From contig JABYQR010000003.1 of NCBI GenBank assembly GCA_022592445.1, positions 186,001-250,000 on the forward strand: a stretch of DNA of 64,000 nt, read 5' to 3'. Both the position numbers and the translations under genes were made by a program. The notes beneath the pieces are model-generated. The model had not been told where the DNA came from. It worked only from the letters and a program-made list of their open reading frames with translations, and ran no database searches. Source of the stretch: Cytidiella melzeri (taxonomy: Eukaryota > Basidiomycota > Agaricomycetes > Polyporales > Irpicaceae). Shown here in pieces: positions 32,446-45,401 of the stretch (within the stretch, counting starts at the first letter, position 1; each line of letters starts with the position of its first letter).

Positions 32446-32810
32446 GGTCTCTTCGACTCGCAGGTATGCACGAACGAAGAAGGAGCAAAGCAGCACTCTT
32501 GGGTATGATACGAGAAGGAGAAAAACCACCGCTACTGAGCCGACGACTTGTGAGCAGACGGTGATGGAGGAGGGATGAGTACGAGCAGCCTCAAGAGGAG
32601 AAATTTAAAGGGTCGCGACTTGGAGATGAAATACCCTTTTAGATTGCCGATACTCCCGCTCGCGCACACGTGATGGGAACACGATCGGCAACCCTTTTAT
32701 CATTTATGGCAGCCATCATGAAACGTGGTCAATTTCAACGTTGTTTATCATCTTGCCGCACAGGTCTCACAGTAACAGCCCAACAGCCCTCACGTTCGAT
32801 TTCATGGACG
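32446..32810. promoter_or_regulatory. Divergent promoter region
   Basis: Lies between the ATG of the tail-anchored gene (minus) and the SnoaL-like gene (plus). No single clear TATA or factor site is identified. Confidence 0.35.
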
Positions 32811-33470
32811 ATGCCAACGACTAGGAAACAGCTTCACGCATCCGCGAGTGCGCTATGCAACGACTTTGCTGCCAAAGCCCCCCTCGACACCCTCCTCGTC
32901 CATTTCTCCACCACTCATCAGCTCTCGGCAAGAGAACACGGCCTGCAAGTGCTCGCACCTTTTCTCGGGCGCACGTTTACTGGCCGGTCAGGGCTGCAAG
33001 AATACTTTAGCCTCCTCCAGCAGTATCTCACTTACGAGAACATGACTTTCGGTTCGTCCGCGTCACCAACAATATTACGATTTGCGCAGTAGATAAGAGC
33101 GACGGTAAAAATTCTCAGCTTGCTTACTTACTTACTACCTGCCCGCGGGGATTTCTCTTTGTTTTCTTGGATAGATGAATGGGTCATCGACGAAGAAGCT
33201 TGCAAAGTCTGCGTGCGAGGAAAAGCGCGGTTCCAATGGATCGAGGGCGCCGCTGCCGGCGAATCGTGGGACGAACAGTTTGTGTATATGCTCGACTTTG
33301 ACGACGAGGCCAAGGTCACGGACTATCAGGTCTGGGCTGACTCTGGGGCGGCGTATCTTGCTCGGACGGGTCAGTTGAATGATATGCGGGAGGTGCGCAG
33401 GATCCTTGTTATACCTCCTCGCTGCATGCGTGTTGATAATTCATTCAAGACGTCTGAGAAGAAAGATTGA
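32811..33470 (+). CDS. SnoaL-like / NTF2-fold protein
   Basis: Exons 32811-33051 and 33175-33470 join in phase 1 (TTC G|AT GAA) and give about 178 residues. The start chosen is ATG in MPTTRKQLHAS; in-frame ATGs at 32673 and 32706 would add an N-terminal extension. The order HASASALCNDFAAK, FLGRTFTGRSGLQEYFSLL, ARFQWIEG, WDEQFVYMLDFDDEAKVTDYQVWADS resembles the cone-shaped NTF2/SnoaL-like fold used by fungal hypothetical proteins and some isomerases or polyketide cyclases. Specific catalytic residues cannot be assigned. The gene is divergent from the tail-anchored gene. Confidence 0.7.
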
Positions 33471-33715
33471 GGAGAAGGACAACGCTGTTGTGACAAGTAT
33501 TTGTACATTGGAATACGAATTTCTGCAAACGGACGGTGTAGGCCCGTGTATGCTCTACTTATGCAACTCTACGATTGGACTTCACAGTGCTAGAAACCGA
33601 CAAATAATCAAAGAAACCCCATACCAAAACCAATTGAGGACGATCAAAGCCCGCTGGTAGACTCTCTCTTCGAGTCTCCAACACATAGTAACCCATCTAA
33701 TCCAACCAATATCTT

Positions 33716-35227
33716 CTAAACCGGCCAGGACGAAGCGCGGACAGCAGTGATCCAAGACGAGGCAGCGTCAGGGAATTCCCACACCATCACACCGCCAGCT
33801 ACATCAAAACCGTTCATCAGCTCAAACACGTTCCCGTCTCCTGGAGAGATAAACAAGTAAAAAACTACTCACTCCACCCTTTATTCTTTGCCTGCGATAC
33901 ACAACTCGCCAACGTCGACGTCGACATGTAACCATTGGATGCGTCAGAGCTGGTTGCCGGCTTGCCGATGACGAGCTTGCTCAGGGGTACGCCAGAGGCC
34001 GAGATCTGGAAGAGTGCGCTGTTAGGCCAGGTGGAGCTGGAGGTTGTGAGGAGGCCGGCGCAGGTGGTGTACTCAGTTGTACCCTCTGTCCGGTCACACA
34101 GGAATTAGAAAGTGGCAGGAGGGTGACAGAAGGGGAGTTACTTACGGTTGTAAAATTGGACGTTGTACTATGTTGGAAACTCGTCAGCATTGTCTCGGAA
34201 ATAAGTTCGAGGATTCGGAAGAGCCTACCCAGTCGATCAAGCTGCCAACTTCGCTATGGACCTTGAGATATCCTCCTCCGCCCCATATGCCAGTTGAGAA
34301 CCACGGAGCAACGGCTACGAGTTGAATCATAAGTACATGGCTGGCATATGCACCTATGAAGACGAACTCACGCGCATGTGTGAGAATGTACTGGCCGACA
34401 GGCAACTGAGTACGAAGCTGCTGGGTGAACGAGATGAGCCAGCTCTCAGCAGCGCCTGTCCCGGCGTCGAACGCGTTGAAGTCCTAACATCCACAATCTG
34501 TCAGACCTTGTCACTGTAAGAGAGCAAACGGCGGCCATTACCTCATAATCGACATCAATCCCGTCCAAGTCATACTGCTTCACCCACGCAGCAAACGTGT
34601 TCGCAGTCGCGACTGGATCCGCACCTGTACTCGTCGGGACGTCCGTAGATCCAAACGCGGAGACGATGAGCTTGATGCCCGCGGCGGAGTACTGAGACTT
34701 GACCGTCGTCCGCTGTGCCGCCGTGAGCGTCGTCCACTCCTCAGCCTTGTCCCACGCGCCTTCGAGGAGCAGGAAGGACAGAGCGCTGTGAAAGCGTGTG
34801 TGAGCCATCACCGGGTTCGGTCATGATTGTCGTCCGGAAAGACGTGAGAAATTGTGCTCACAAGACGTTGAAGCCCTGTGATAGACCGAAAGAAGAAAAA
34901 GGAGAGGTGTGATCAGCCAATCAGTCAATATCGGAAGTGCGTAGATCAAGGTTGAGGAAATAGGTGCTGATGTCGAGATCGGATGTTGAGAGTGACGAGG
35001 CAACGTACGGTGATCTTAGAAGCAGCCGGAGGGCCAGTCGTACCAGACACGTACTCATCCCCGTAGACGACAAAGTGAGGTGCGACGGGTGTGGCACGCG
35101 CCAAGATGTCGCGAGCCTGCTTGTCGAGACCGTCCAAGTTGCTCGGCGCGGCGTGAGAGGTCCCGGTGAAGGACAGCACAGAGAGAAGTGCAGCGCAGAC
35201 GAGATTGAAGAGTACAGAGAGTCTCAT
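33716..35227 (-). CDS. Secreted glycoside hydrolase family 18 (chitinase-like)
   Basis: About eight exons (35227-35009, 34875-34862, 34785-34542, 34483-34372 and four more to the TAG at 33718-33716) join with consistent phases into about 330 residues. A signal peptide covers about 1-27 (VLSFTGTSHAAP). The catalytic GH18 motif DLDGIDVDYE is present with all three Asp and the acid Glu. YNVQFYN, LVIGKPA and GVMVWEFPDAA are further GH18 strand motifs. GH18 enzymes cut beta-1,4 links in chitin or the chitobiose core of N-glycans. This short single-domain type without a carbohydrate-binding module is common in basidiomycetes. Roles in wall remodelling or N-glycan release are both possible. No stop or frameshift is seen. 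Confidence 0.88.
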
Positions 35228-37904
35228 TTTGCTGCTGCAGAACTGGTTCTGTGGAGTGGAAGAGCCTAGGCTGAGTCTGTCTGTGCGCCATCTTGAGCAG
35301 GTTTTATATGTGTTTGGGTACTTCGTTCGTTACGAGGCGCAATACTGGTCACGTCGTGCATCTTTGCGAAAGCCTGGACCAGAAGCTAAGAGCGTTTTAT
35401 CAGGACAAGGAAATGCCGGTTACGAGATGAGACGAACCTGGCGAGAATACGACGAATGTGTGCTTGGATCGTTGCAACCTAGCAGGGCATGTGCTGCTAA
35501 GGTCCCAGAGACAGCGTCCATTGGCTTGATCATTAGGTTTGTCAGAGTTGGCGAGAAAACATCTGTTCCGACGCTGGACCTGGGGTTCTAACTACTTTGC
35601 AGCGCGCTGTTCAGGTCACGCGAGAGGCGTGCACACAGAAAGAAGCCGACGAGCGTCGACGGCGGACGATAAGCAACGCGGCTCGCAGCCGACAATAATA
35701 GACATCGATAGTCGCGACCAAGATACGAGGAACATCCAAGGAGAAGATGACGAGACGAAGACTAACTTGGGCAGTGCACCGCATGTTCGATGTTTGAGTA
35801 CCTCGTGTAACGACGAGCATCGAACACGGCGCTTTCAGCACAGAAGCTCAGAGGTTGCAGATAAGATGACAATGGAAGGTGGGTTGTGGAAGAAGTGTGG
35901 TCGTAACCTTCTTTTCGCTGGTCCAATGCTACACGCCGCATAAATCGCGGCGTAAAAGAGACGACTCGATCTACAGTCTATCCGATGATTAGGGATACGT
36001 AAGGGCATTATCAAGCCATGTATGTTCTAAGTTTACTCACAAGTAAGTCTCCTAAACGATGACAATGCCAGAAGACTGGCACAAGGGGCATGGCAGCCTC
36101 TTTCAAGCAAGAGTTCCACGTGGACACCGGGCGCTTGATGCCTTCTCGCATTGCATGTTCAAGTTGCGGTGGCGCTGGTGGCTTGGAGGCGCATCCGCCA
36201 GCTCTGGTATAGGGGTGAGGTTACGGCTGTGAGGAAAGTTAGGGTAGTAGATATAGCCACGTGTACCATAGTGGGGCTATCCAAGCGTAGATTCGGGGAC
36301 AGAAATGTCAACAGCTTTCAACGTTACAGCGGCTCACACCGTAGCTGCTTCAGCGCCGGTGTCACCGAAGTTATTGTCGAGAGCGATGAAGAACTTTGAA
36401 CGTAGTAGTCTTCGCGAACATGTCGAATGTAGACGCAGTGGTTTCAGTACAACAGCACCGTCCCAGTAGCCGAAAACAATTGTATTGCAGTGCGCTTCAG
36501 CCAAATACTTCAACGCGGTTTGTCCGAGGCTCGTCTTCCGCAGTTCTGCTAAGCTTTGCAGAAGGAATAAAGGTAGTAGCCTCACTTGCGCGTTCTGACA
36601 AAAACCACAGAGATGCTGAACTCACATATAGGTGCCTATAATCCCCCAGATCAAGTTTGTCGCAAAGTCGAGCAGATCATACCAGTGTCCTGCACATGAC
36701 ATGAATAACATACTTGCAGAGTTAGTGGCAAGTGAGGGCAAGTTACTAAGTACTCGGAGATGGAATTCAAAATGATCAAAGTCTTCCACGTGGAACGCCA
36801 CAAAGGCTTCGGCTAGAACCGGCTCCCTTGAGCAAGTATTGCACTCACCTCACCGCTGCCAGTGAGTAGCATGTTCGAGTAAGTTCAGCCAAGTCACGTG
36901 TCTTTGACTATGCATCCTAACTTTTAATGGCTTAGAGCAAGATTTGCATTTCAAAGATGTGGGTCGTCATACAGAGTGCCGACGGTGCCAAGGCGTGCGA
37001 GCATTCCCTGCACCGTGGGTGGAATCCATCCGGATCAATGGACTCTTGTACCAGCCACAAGTCTACCGAGCAGCGGCCTCTCCTACGGTTCAAAAAACTT
37101 CTCCATTTATATGCGGGACCGGGAACAATGAACGACGAGCTTATCTGCTTTCTCTCGTCCACAACGCCCTGGACTCGAGCAGCATCATGCAAAACACGGC
37201 ATCTACGTCGTGTCAACGATGCTACCTATCTTGGTCAGTTTTATAGGAGACGCGTCAACGATTCTCCTCTGTGAAAGGATGTACTCACAGCTAGAGACAT
37301 GCCGACGCGATCCGTAGCCACGGCATCCATCTCAGCATGGTCTTGCACGAAAACAACAAACAGATCATCCCGTAAAGGCTTTTAGACATCCGCGCAAAAA
37401 GCTACGACGCAGCTATGGTGTGAACTTTCAGCTGTCATCCCGCCCATGAAACCATCCATCCACTGTGTCGGGGAGTAGTGTGAGTAACGGTTTACACCTG
37501 TCATCCCTACCGGCTGACGGCGGGATATCCAGACAGCACCGGCTATCCTTAACATCATAGCTGTGTGAGGAATTGTGCCACAATTCCGCTGTTCTGGCAC
37601 CGTCGCTAGCGTGCTCGCCTCCTCCTTTGTGGCAAAGCGACAGCCCTCGTACCCACCAGTGCGACTTTTGGCACGATTTTCACAGCCCTGTTACTCTTTT
37701 TGCGCACCGAGCTCTCGCTGCCGCACAATCTTTCCTCCCTGCCTCGACCCGACAGAGTGTCACCATTGGACCAGCTTACCACGAGCGTGTGTCCTCCTGC
37801 TGTATGTTCGCCCAACCGAAATGTCTCTACGCTTATTGGTTAGTCCAATAATAGCATAGCAGAGTTGCAGACAACTTTCCATCCACTCTACAGGTTACGG
37901 TGAG
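35228..37904. other. Intergenic, ~2.7 kb; no confident gene
   Basis: Many short frames but no recognised domain. A minus-strand stretch from about 37216 to 36330 has a few protein-like segments (for example HWYDLLDFATNLIWG near 36640-36690 and VVDERKQISSSFIVPGPAYKW near 37100-37160). They do not join into a gene I can name and may be a decayed one. The right part contains the peroxidase promoter. Confidence 0.35.
37701..37707 (+). promoter_or_regulatory. Possible metal-response element of the peroxidase gene
   Basis: TGCGCAC fits the TGCRCNC consensus reported upstream of fungal manganese peroxidase genes, about 200 bases before the TATA box and 289 before the ATG. A seven-base match can easily be chance. 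Confidence 0.3.
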
Positions 37905-37913
37905 GTATAAAAG
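37905..37913 (+). promoter_or_regulatory. TATA box of manganese peroxidase gene
   Basis: GTATAAAAG in a good position about 80 bases before the ATG at 37990. Confidence 0.75.
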
Positions 37914-37989
37914 GTGGCCTGTTCCAGAGCAAAAACTTCAGGACATTCATCTTCTCTTCCACTCAGGTACTCCTCAGTGTCAACGGACA

Positions 37990-39729
<1,740 letters not shown>

Positions 39730-40342
39730 GCGGGTGGTTGTTGGCCAATGAATAGATTCCTCTCTTTTTCTGTTGTTCTATTGCTATGTCATTTCTTGTA
39801 CATCGTGTCCTGAGCTCGCGCAGACCGCGACCCTCACCTCACGTTTCTACTGTTTGTCATTTGTAACAACTTGTGAATTTTATGCGGGTTTATGTGTAAC
39901 ATGTGATGCTTGACAAAGAATCATGCCACGGTTTCGTGGTTTCCTTCTTGACATCAGTACACAGACATCATCATGTGTAAGCAACCCCAGAATCGGCTGT
40001 TTTGTTTCGTCGAGGGTGATCTGTAAATCAATGCAGCTCTAGTTGGGTGGTACATTGTTATTCCGGTCTATCCGAGGAAGAAGACACATACACCGAGAAA
40101 ATATACTGCTGAGCGCGAACGCACTTCGACATGTTTGTTCACGTCCACAAAACGAAAAATGTCGAATTCATATTCGTGCTTATCAATACACGTCACGGTA
40201 TAGCCAAGTGGTGCAATTAGTGATGCTCCTCATTGTGCATGCTGAGAAATACACCAAATAGAACTATTATTCGTGCTTCTACGTCAAAGAACCCTGAAGT
40301 CGAGAGACACCGAGCTGCATACTCATTTGTAGCACAGCGCAC
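39730..40342. other. Convergent 3' region
   Basis: 3' regions of the peroxidase and Mpe1 genes, which converge; no other feature seen. Confidence 0.4.
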
Positions 40343-42507
40343 CTACTCCCAATACCTCGGAACCTTCGGCTCCTGCTCATTGCCCGCAACCTCCAAAAAG
40401 TCGGATGGTCGCTCTCGCTTTAGGTTCCTCCGCCTATTGTTCAACGGCAGCCGCTGATACGCCGAGTCCTGGCCAGCCGGCTGCTGATTCGTGAACGGAT
40501 TCGTCGACCATTGCTGCTGTTGCTGCTGCTGCTGTTGTTGCTGTTGCTGCTGCTGTTGTTGCTGCTGCTGCATCCCGCCGTACGTAATTGGCTGTTGCAT
40601 CTGTCCTTGTGGCATCGCCATGGCGTTCGCGGCTGCCGTGCTCGCTTGAATAATCGCAGACGCCATTTGCGCCTGTTGCACCTCCATCTGTAACTGTTGA
40701 AGCTTCATCTCTGTCTGCTGCCGTACCGCCATCGGCAACGACGGATTGTTAAGCATGACGGTGATCTGTGAGATTTGAGCCTGCAGCTGAGGAATGTTGT
40801 CTGCGATCAGCTGCGAAACATCAAATTCGGGTCCACCGGGTTGTTGATCGCCGTAGTACTCTTGGTCTGCAGCAATTTCTGTCGGCTCGGAGGTCTAAGG
40901 TCGAAGGCAGCCTAGTCAGAATAGGTGTGGCCGAAGCAGAGCAAGGTTATGTCACCTTTTCAGTGGTAGATGTCGTCGCCGACTGGGGCTCTTTGGCCTC
41001 TTCTTCAGCTTCTAGCCTACTCCTCTCAATCTCCTTATCAATGTAATCGTGCACTCTCGTCCGCGTCGGCTTGTCCACAATTAGCTTGTCTAGTGAAGAT
41101 ATCTTGTTCCCACAGTTGGGACACACGAAGTCGCGCTCGAGTAGATGAGTCTGGATACAATCTTCACAATACAGCGTACCACAGCACGGTGTCTTGACTG
41201 CCAGCTTGAACAATTTGTTGTCGATAGGGCACATGAGTGACAAGTCGTTCGGCATGCGCTCGCGAATGTCGGCTTCCGACAAGCCCTTGGGTTTCGTGAC
41301 CTGCCTCTGCCACGCCGCGCTGTAAGCACTTCCATTGAGCACACGCAAGGACGGATGTAGGGTGCATGAACGTACGAGTCAGGCTGCGCAACGACATAGC
41401 CTCCTTCCGGCGTAACCATAATTCCTTGTCCGATCTGCCCAGTGGTCGGGTTCTCCACGGCTTTCAAGAAACTTCTTGGTATACCAGTAGTACGCTTGAT
41501 CCGTGGCCTGTTGTCGTAATCTCTGTCATTGTTTGTTGGACAGTCTTGAATCCAGTGTCCTAGAGATTTCAATGGGTGAGTAGAGAGAACTAGGTGAAGG
41601 CCAGACGCGCAAACCTTTCTGTCCACACCGGTAGCAAACGTAGCTAGGCGGGAGAGGCCTGTCATGGTGCACACCAAAAGACTTGCCACCGCGGCCAGCT
41701 GGTGCGCCGCCTCGGGAGTTCGAAAAGATGCGCTGAGCTCTGCAACAGACAACGATTGTCGAGGGTGAGAGAGGAGGGGAAAGCAATGTTCATTAGGGAC
41801 ATGTTGTACTACATCGAACAAAAGCGCGCAGTGCGATAATACGAACTGAGACATCTTCTCCTGGGTCTCCTCCCAGTTGGCAGTCTGCTGCTGAAACATG
41901 GCAGCCATGGCAGCAGCTTCGTCGTCTGGTGTGATATTGCTCGGTTTCGTGGCCTGCAGTGGGGGAGGGGTGAGTGACACAAACGAATAAGGTCTAGTTA
42001 TACGAACCGACGCAGGCATCCCAGCCGACCTGGACACTGAGTCCGACCTTGGAAGTTCTTCCTTGCCATCGAACCGCTTCGTTAGGTTACCTCTGTGCCA
42101 CGCATAGGCTCCTCCACCTGTGCCTCCAGCTCCAGCTTTGCCTGGCTCTGCTTGTGCGCCACTTCCCGTAGGCCCTGCACTACCCAGGTAATACGCAGCT
42201 TTGCCTTTCCCAGGCTTGGCAAAAATGCGCTTCACGACCACAGACGATGATCGAGGAATAACGTATGCGTCGTCCTTGTACTCTTGTACGGCATGGTGAG
42301 CTGTGTTGCTGGAGCGCCATAGCCAGACGACATACCTTCGTTCGTCGAGCCATCCAAAACAACCAAGTCAAAGTCGTTTGCCTTACCGAGGTTGTTCGCC
42401 ACTATGATCTCTTTCTTGAGGTCGAAGACAGATATGCCAGTCCCGTCGAAGTTCACTCGGGACTCGTCTTTTCTTGACTTGAACTTGTAGAAGACTGAAG
42501 ACGACAT
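40343..42507 (-). CDS. mpe1: Cleavage/polyadenylation factor subunit Mpe1 (RBBP6-like)
   Basis: Several exons join in frame from the ATG at 42507. The N-terminus MSSSVFYKFKSRKDESRVNFDG is a DWNN ubiquitin-like domain (about 1-75). Next is a Gly-rich linker, then the zinc knuckle CYRCGQKGHWIQDC, and then a RING-type domain (CPIDNKLF, CCGTLYCEDC, CPNCG). This DWNN-knuckle-RING order defines Mpe1/RBBP6, a core subunit of the nuclear machinery that cuts and polyadenylates mRNA 3' ends. The C-terminal ~180 residues are Gln/Met-rich with a run of 20 or more Gln at about 40501-40575. The first intron, with TACAAG before AGTACAAGG, restores YKDDAYVIPRSSSV of the DWNN domain. The symbol is given by domain order, as in yeast. 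Confidence 0.92.
40501..40575 (-). repeat. CAG/CAA tract encoding polyglutamine
   Basis: Mixed CAG and CAA codons (seen as CTG and TTG on the plus strand) encode a glutamine run at the Mpe1 C-terminus. The codon mixture makes length change less likely than in a pure CAG tract. Confidence 0.85.
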
Positions 42508-42988
42508 TTTGGTGGCAAATCTTTTTAATTTAGCAGACTTGGAGGTATTACAAGCTGATAGCAGAAGGCATAAGGTGAAGGAGGACAAAGAGGATTGCGT
42601 TGGTGTCAACTGGCACTCGACAGGGTGCGTGCGCTCTCCGCCTGTGTGAAAATATGCCGTGTTTAGTAGCATACGCATCAGATGCGTACCGTCATAGCCG
42701 AAGCCTTTGTGGCGTTGCGAAGTATCTTACTTTCTACGACAGCCAACTCTCGCGACGAGTGTAATCAAGGGTGCATATGCTAGGCGTGGAAAATCAAACC
42801 CGTGCATTGGTGCACAACATCAAACAGGATTGTACAGGTAAGCTACACTACGATCTACGTAAACGTCAACGACAGTACAACAGACGGCGCCAGCAGGGCT
42901 GCCGGGAATACAATAAGACAGCAAATAAACGAATGCGAAGCAATGCGGTGGGTGCGTGGGGATAGTATGCAATACATGGCAAATTGAT
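42508..42988. other. Spacer between two minus-strand genes
   Basis: Mpe1 promoter and 3' region of the next gene; nothing else recognised. Confidence 0.4.
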
Positions 42989-44121
42989 TTAGATGAAAGC
43001 CTGTCCTGGTGTTTGGGTGACGAGGTACCAGGTGAGACCGTAGCAGAGAGCCGTGAGGGAGTAGCCGATGGGTTGACGTATGCTGTCAAGCGACTCGGGG
43101 GCGACGAGATTGTAGAGGTACTGCGAAAAAGTGGGCTTGGGAGCCTCTTCTCGTGGAGGTGTTTGAGGAGCGACGGGCGAGGGTTTGTCTTCTTGCTTGA
43201 CGGTAGAAGGTACACGCGTGATCGCGACTATGTCCTTCTTCGAAGACGATACGTCGACATCCGTAGCAGCAGCGATGACCGGCTCGCCGTGGGTGGACTC
43301 CATGTGCTCGACGATTGTGGGCAAGACGAAGTGAGTTTCGGGAGTGCGGGCTGGAGGAGTGACGGGGAGTTCTGGAACGTCGAAATTGAGACAGTCGACG
43401 TCTGCGTCAGGTGTAAGCATTGGTGGGAGCCCGGGCGAGAGAGAGGCTACGCTCTCTTCCTCTGCAGTCAGACTCTCCGTAGGCTCGTCTGGCTGTTGAG
43501 AGGGCACAACAACCATGCTCTCCTCCAATCCAGCGGGTTCTGTCTGGGTCGCCATATCCGCAGCCGTTGAGGAGGCGTTGGAGTCCGACGTCGGAGCAGG
43601 CTTATCGGCAGAGGTATCAACCCTGCGCATAATCGTTAGATACAACCAAAATGAAAGCAAAGGTTGAAAGCTCACTCGTGAGAAATAGTGTTACTTTCGG
43701 GACGCACAGCGTCCTGCACTCGCTGCATCAAGCTCGAATTTGAGCATTCTGATCCCTCAGAGCGAATGGAATCGCTTGCAGAGGATATGCTAAATCGACG
43801 AAACAGCTTCCCGCGCTTAGACGTCGAAGAGCTATACGAGTCCATGTGTGGGACGACACTGACTGCGATGGGGGCTGGACGGTCGGTTGAGATGGCTACG
43901 AGTGATTGGGGGCGAGATTTACGGCGTTCAACGCTCGCTCTTGAGTCAGATGAGTCGCGGCGACGGCGTTGGAACTTGTTCAAGAAGTGGTCAATGACCT
44001 CCTTGACCTTCTCGCGCTTGCCACGCTGAGAACCGGAGGAATCGGACTTGATAGAGCCTGGAGGCGACACCTCCTGGCTGGACTCGGAAGACCATCGGTG
44101 GGGCATGGGGTGTCTAGGCAT
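42989..44121 (-). CDS. Serine-rich basic protein with C-terminal hydrophobic segment
   Basis: Two exons join across a ~53-base intron near 43673-43621 (CAC GA|G GTT GAT), giving about 359 residues from MPRHPMPHRWSS. The N-terminal half is rich in Ser/Arg/Lys (QRRRRDSSDSRASVERRKSR), with many potential phosphorylation sites. The middle is acidic and Pro-rich (PELPVTPPARTPETHF). A conserved-looking C-terminus has FSQYLYNLVAPESLDSIRQP followed by a hydrophobic stretch (IGYSLTALCYGLTWYLV). This suggests an intrinsically disordered protein tethered to a membrane by its C-terminus. I do not recognise the family. Confidence 0.72.
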
Positions 44122-45401
44122 AATAGAATAAGGTGGTGGGCTTGGATTGATGGTGGCGGTGGTGGTCGTGGTGGTGTTGGGATGATGTCCGCAGAAACGG
44201 CTGAGGCAAAGAGAGGTTATATATGGACGATAACCAGATAGGAGCTGAAGCTCAATTCGGTTCGTGAATCGAATATGCATGCCTTACATGCGTTGGCGGC
44301 GAGTTAGCAAGGCCGATCAAGCATGCCTTGAATGATGCGCAAGGTTCAGGCTGTGTCGGGTAATCTTGCCACGCCTTTGCCGCGTGTTCACTGCTTAAGT
44401 CCGCGCTGGATTCCAGGGCGAACAGACCTGCTTTGACAAGATTTGGTCGTGTGAGCACCACGTTGGGACTTGTCAGACTTGCTGTTATGTCAAGGCCGTT
44501 GTCAGATATGCATTACAGAGGCGCGAGAACAAGGCGACACAAAACGCGACTTACCTGGGCTCCATCTGGTCAGACTACTAGTCTACGTCGAGCTATTTAT
44601 AGTCGGGGTGCCTCCGCCAAGTCCATTCATTGATGGCATGGTGCGAGATAATTGTGCGTTAAGGGTATCAGAAACGCATGAGGATGCACCGCTGTGTGGA
44701 TACATTGACATCCGAGGAGGGTATCCGACACCGTCAAATGTACTTACATGTGAATGTCCAAGTCCACCTTCGATGCACGGATGATCAGTGGTACATGAAC
44801 GGCTGGGAATGAGCCTTATAAGAAAAACCCGAAATGAGTTCGTCTTGTTCCGGGCTACACAATTGTGTAAGACATGTATAGTAGTGTTACGCACCTCGTT
44901 CAAGAGACTATTATATCGGTACGTTCGCCGGAAGCCTCCTGCCGGAGTCTGAGAGATTATTTGTGGCGGCGAGGGCCAGAACCAGAACATGTTCAGCAGA
45001 GTTTTAGACAAGACAAGGCTCAGGACGACTCTGTACGGAGTCCGAGTCGTGGTTGCAATTGCGTCGCGCGAGCTCAGTGTCTCAGAAACGCGTATCTTAC
45101 ATAATCCACACCGGACGCTGGCTTCTTGTTTTCAACAGTACAAGGACTCTAACACATAAAATCAAAGGTATATATTGCTGAAGGCGTATCGAAGCATGGC
45201 TGAATGTACTATATATGACGCGTAGATCCTCGTGCTTGTTAGTGCTGGTGCTACTTAGGACGAAAAACAAACACCCTGTTTGACACCCCCACCACTGAGG
45301 ATGTCATGCACAAACAAATCATACATGAGTGAGGGGAACCAAACTTTGATAGCAAGTACTATGACGACAAGCACCGAACTTTCAAAGCAGCCACCCCAAG
45401 C
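44122..45401. other. Intergenic, no gene recognised
   Basis: About 1.3 kb without a convincing frame or splice pattern; upstream part is the promoter of the serine-rich gene. Confidence 0.4.

Noticed and set aside
36330..37216. Possible minus-strand gene with segments such as VVDERKQISSSF
   Set aside because: Segments do not join through convincing splice sites and no family is recognised, so it is only noted as intergenic content.
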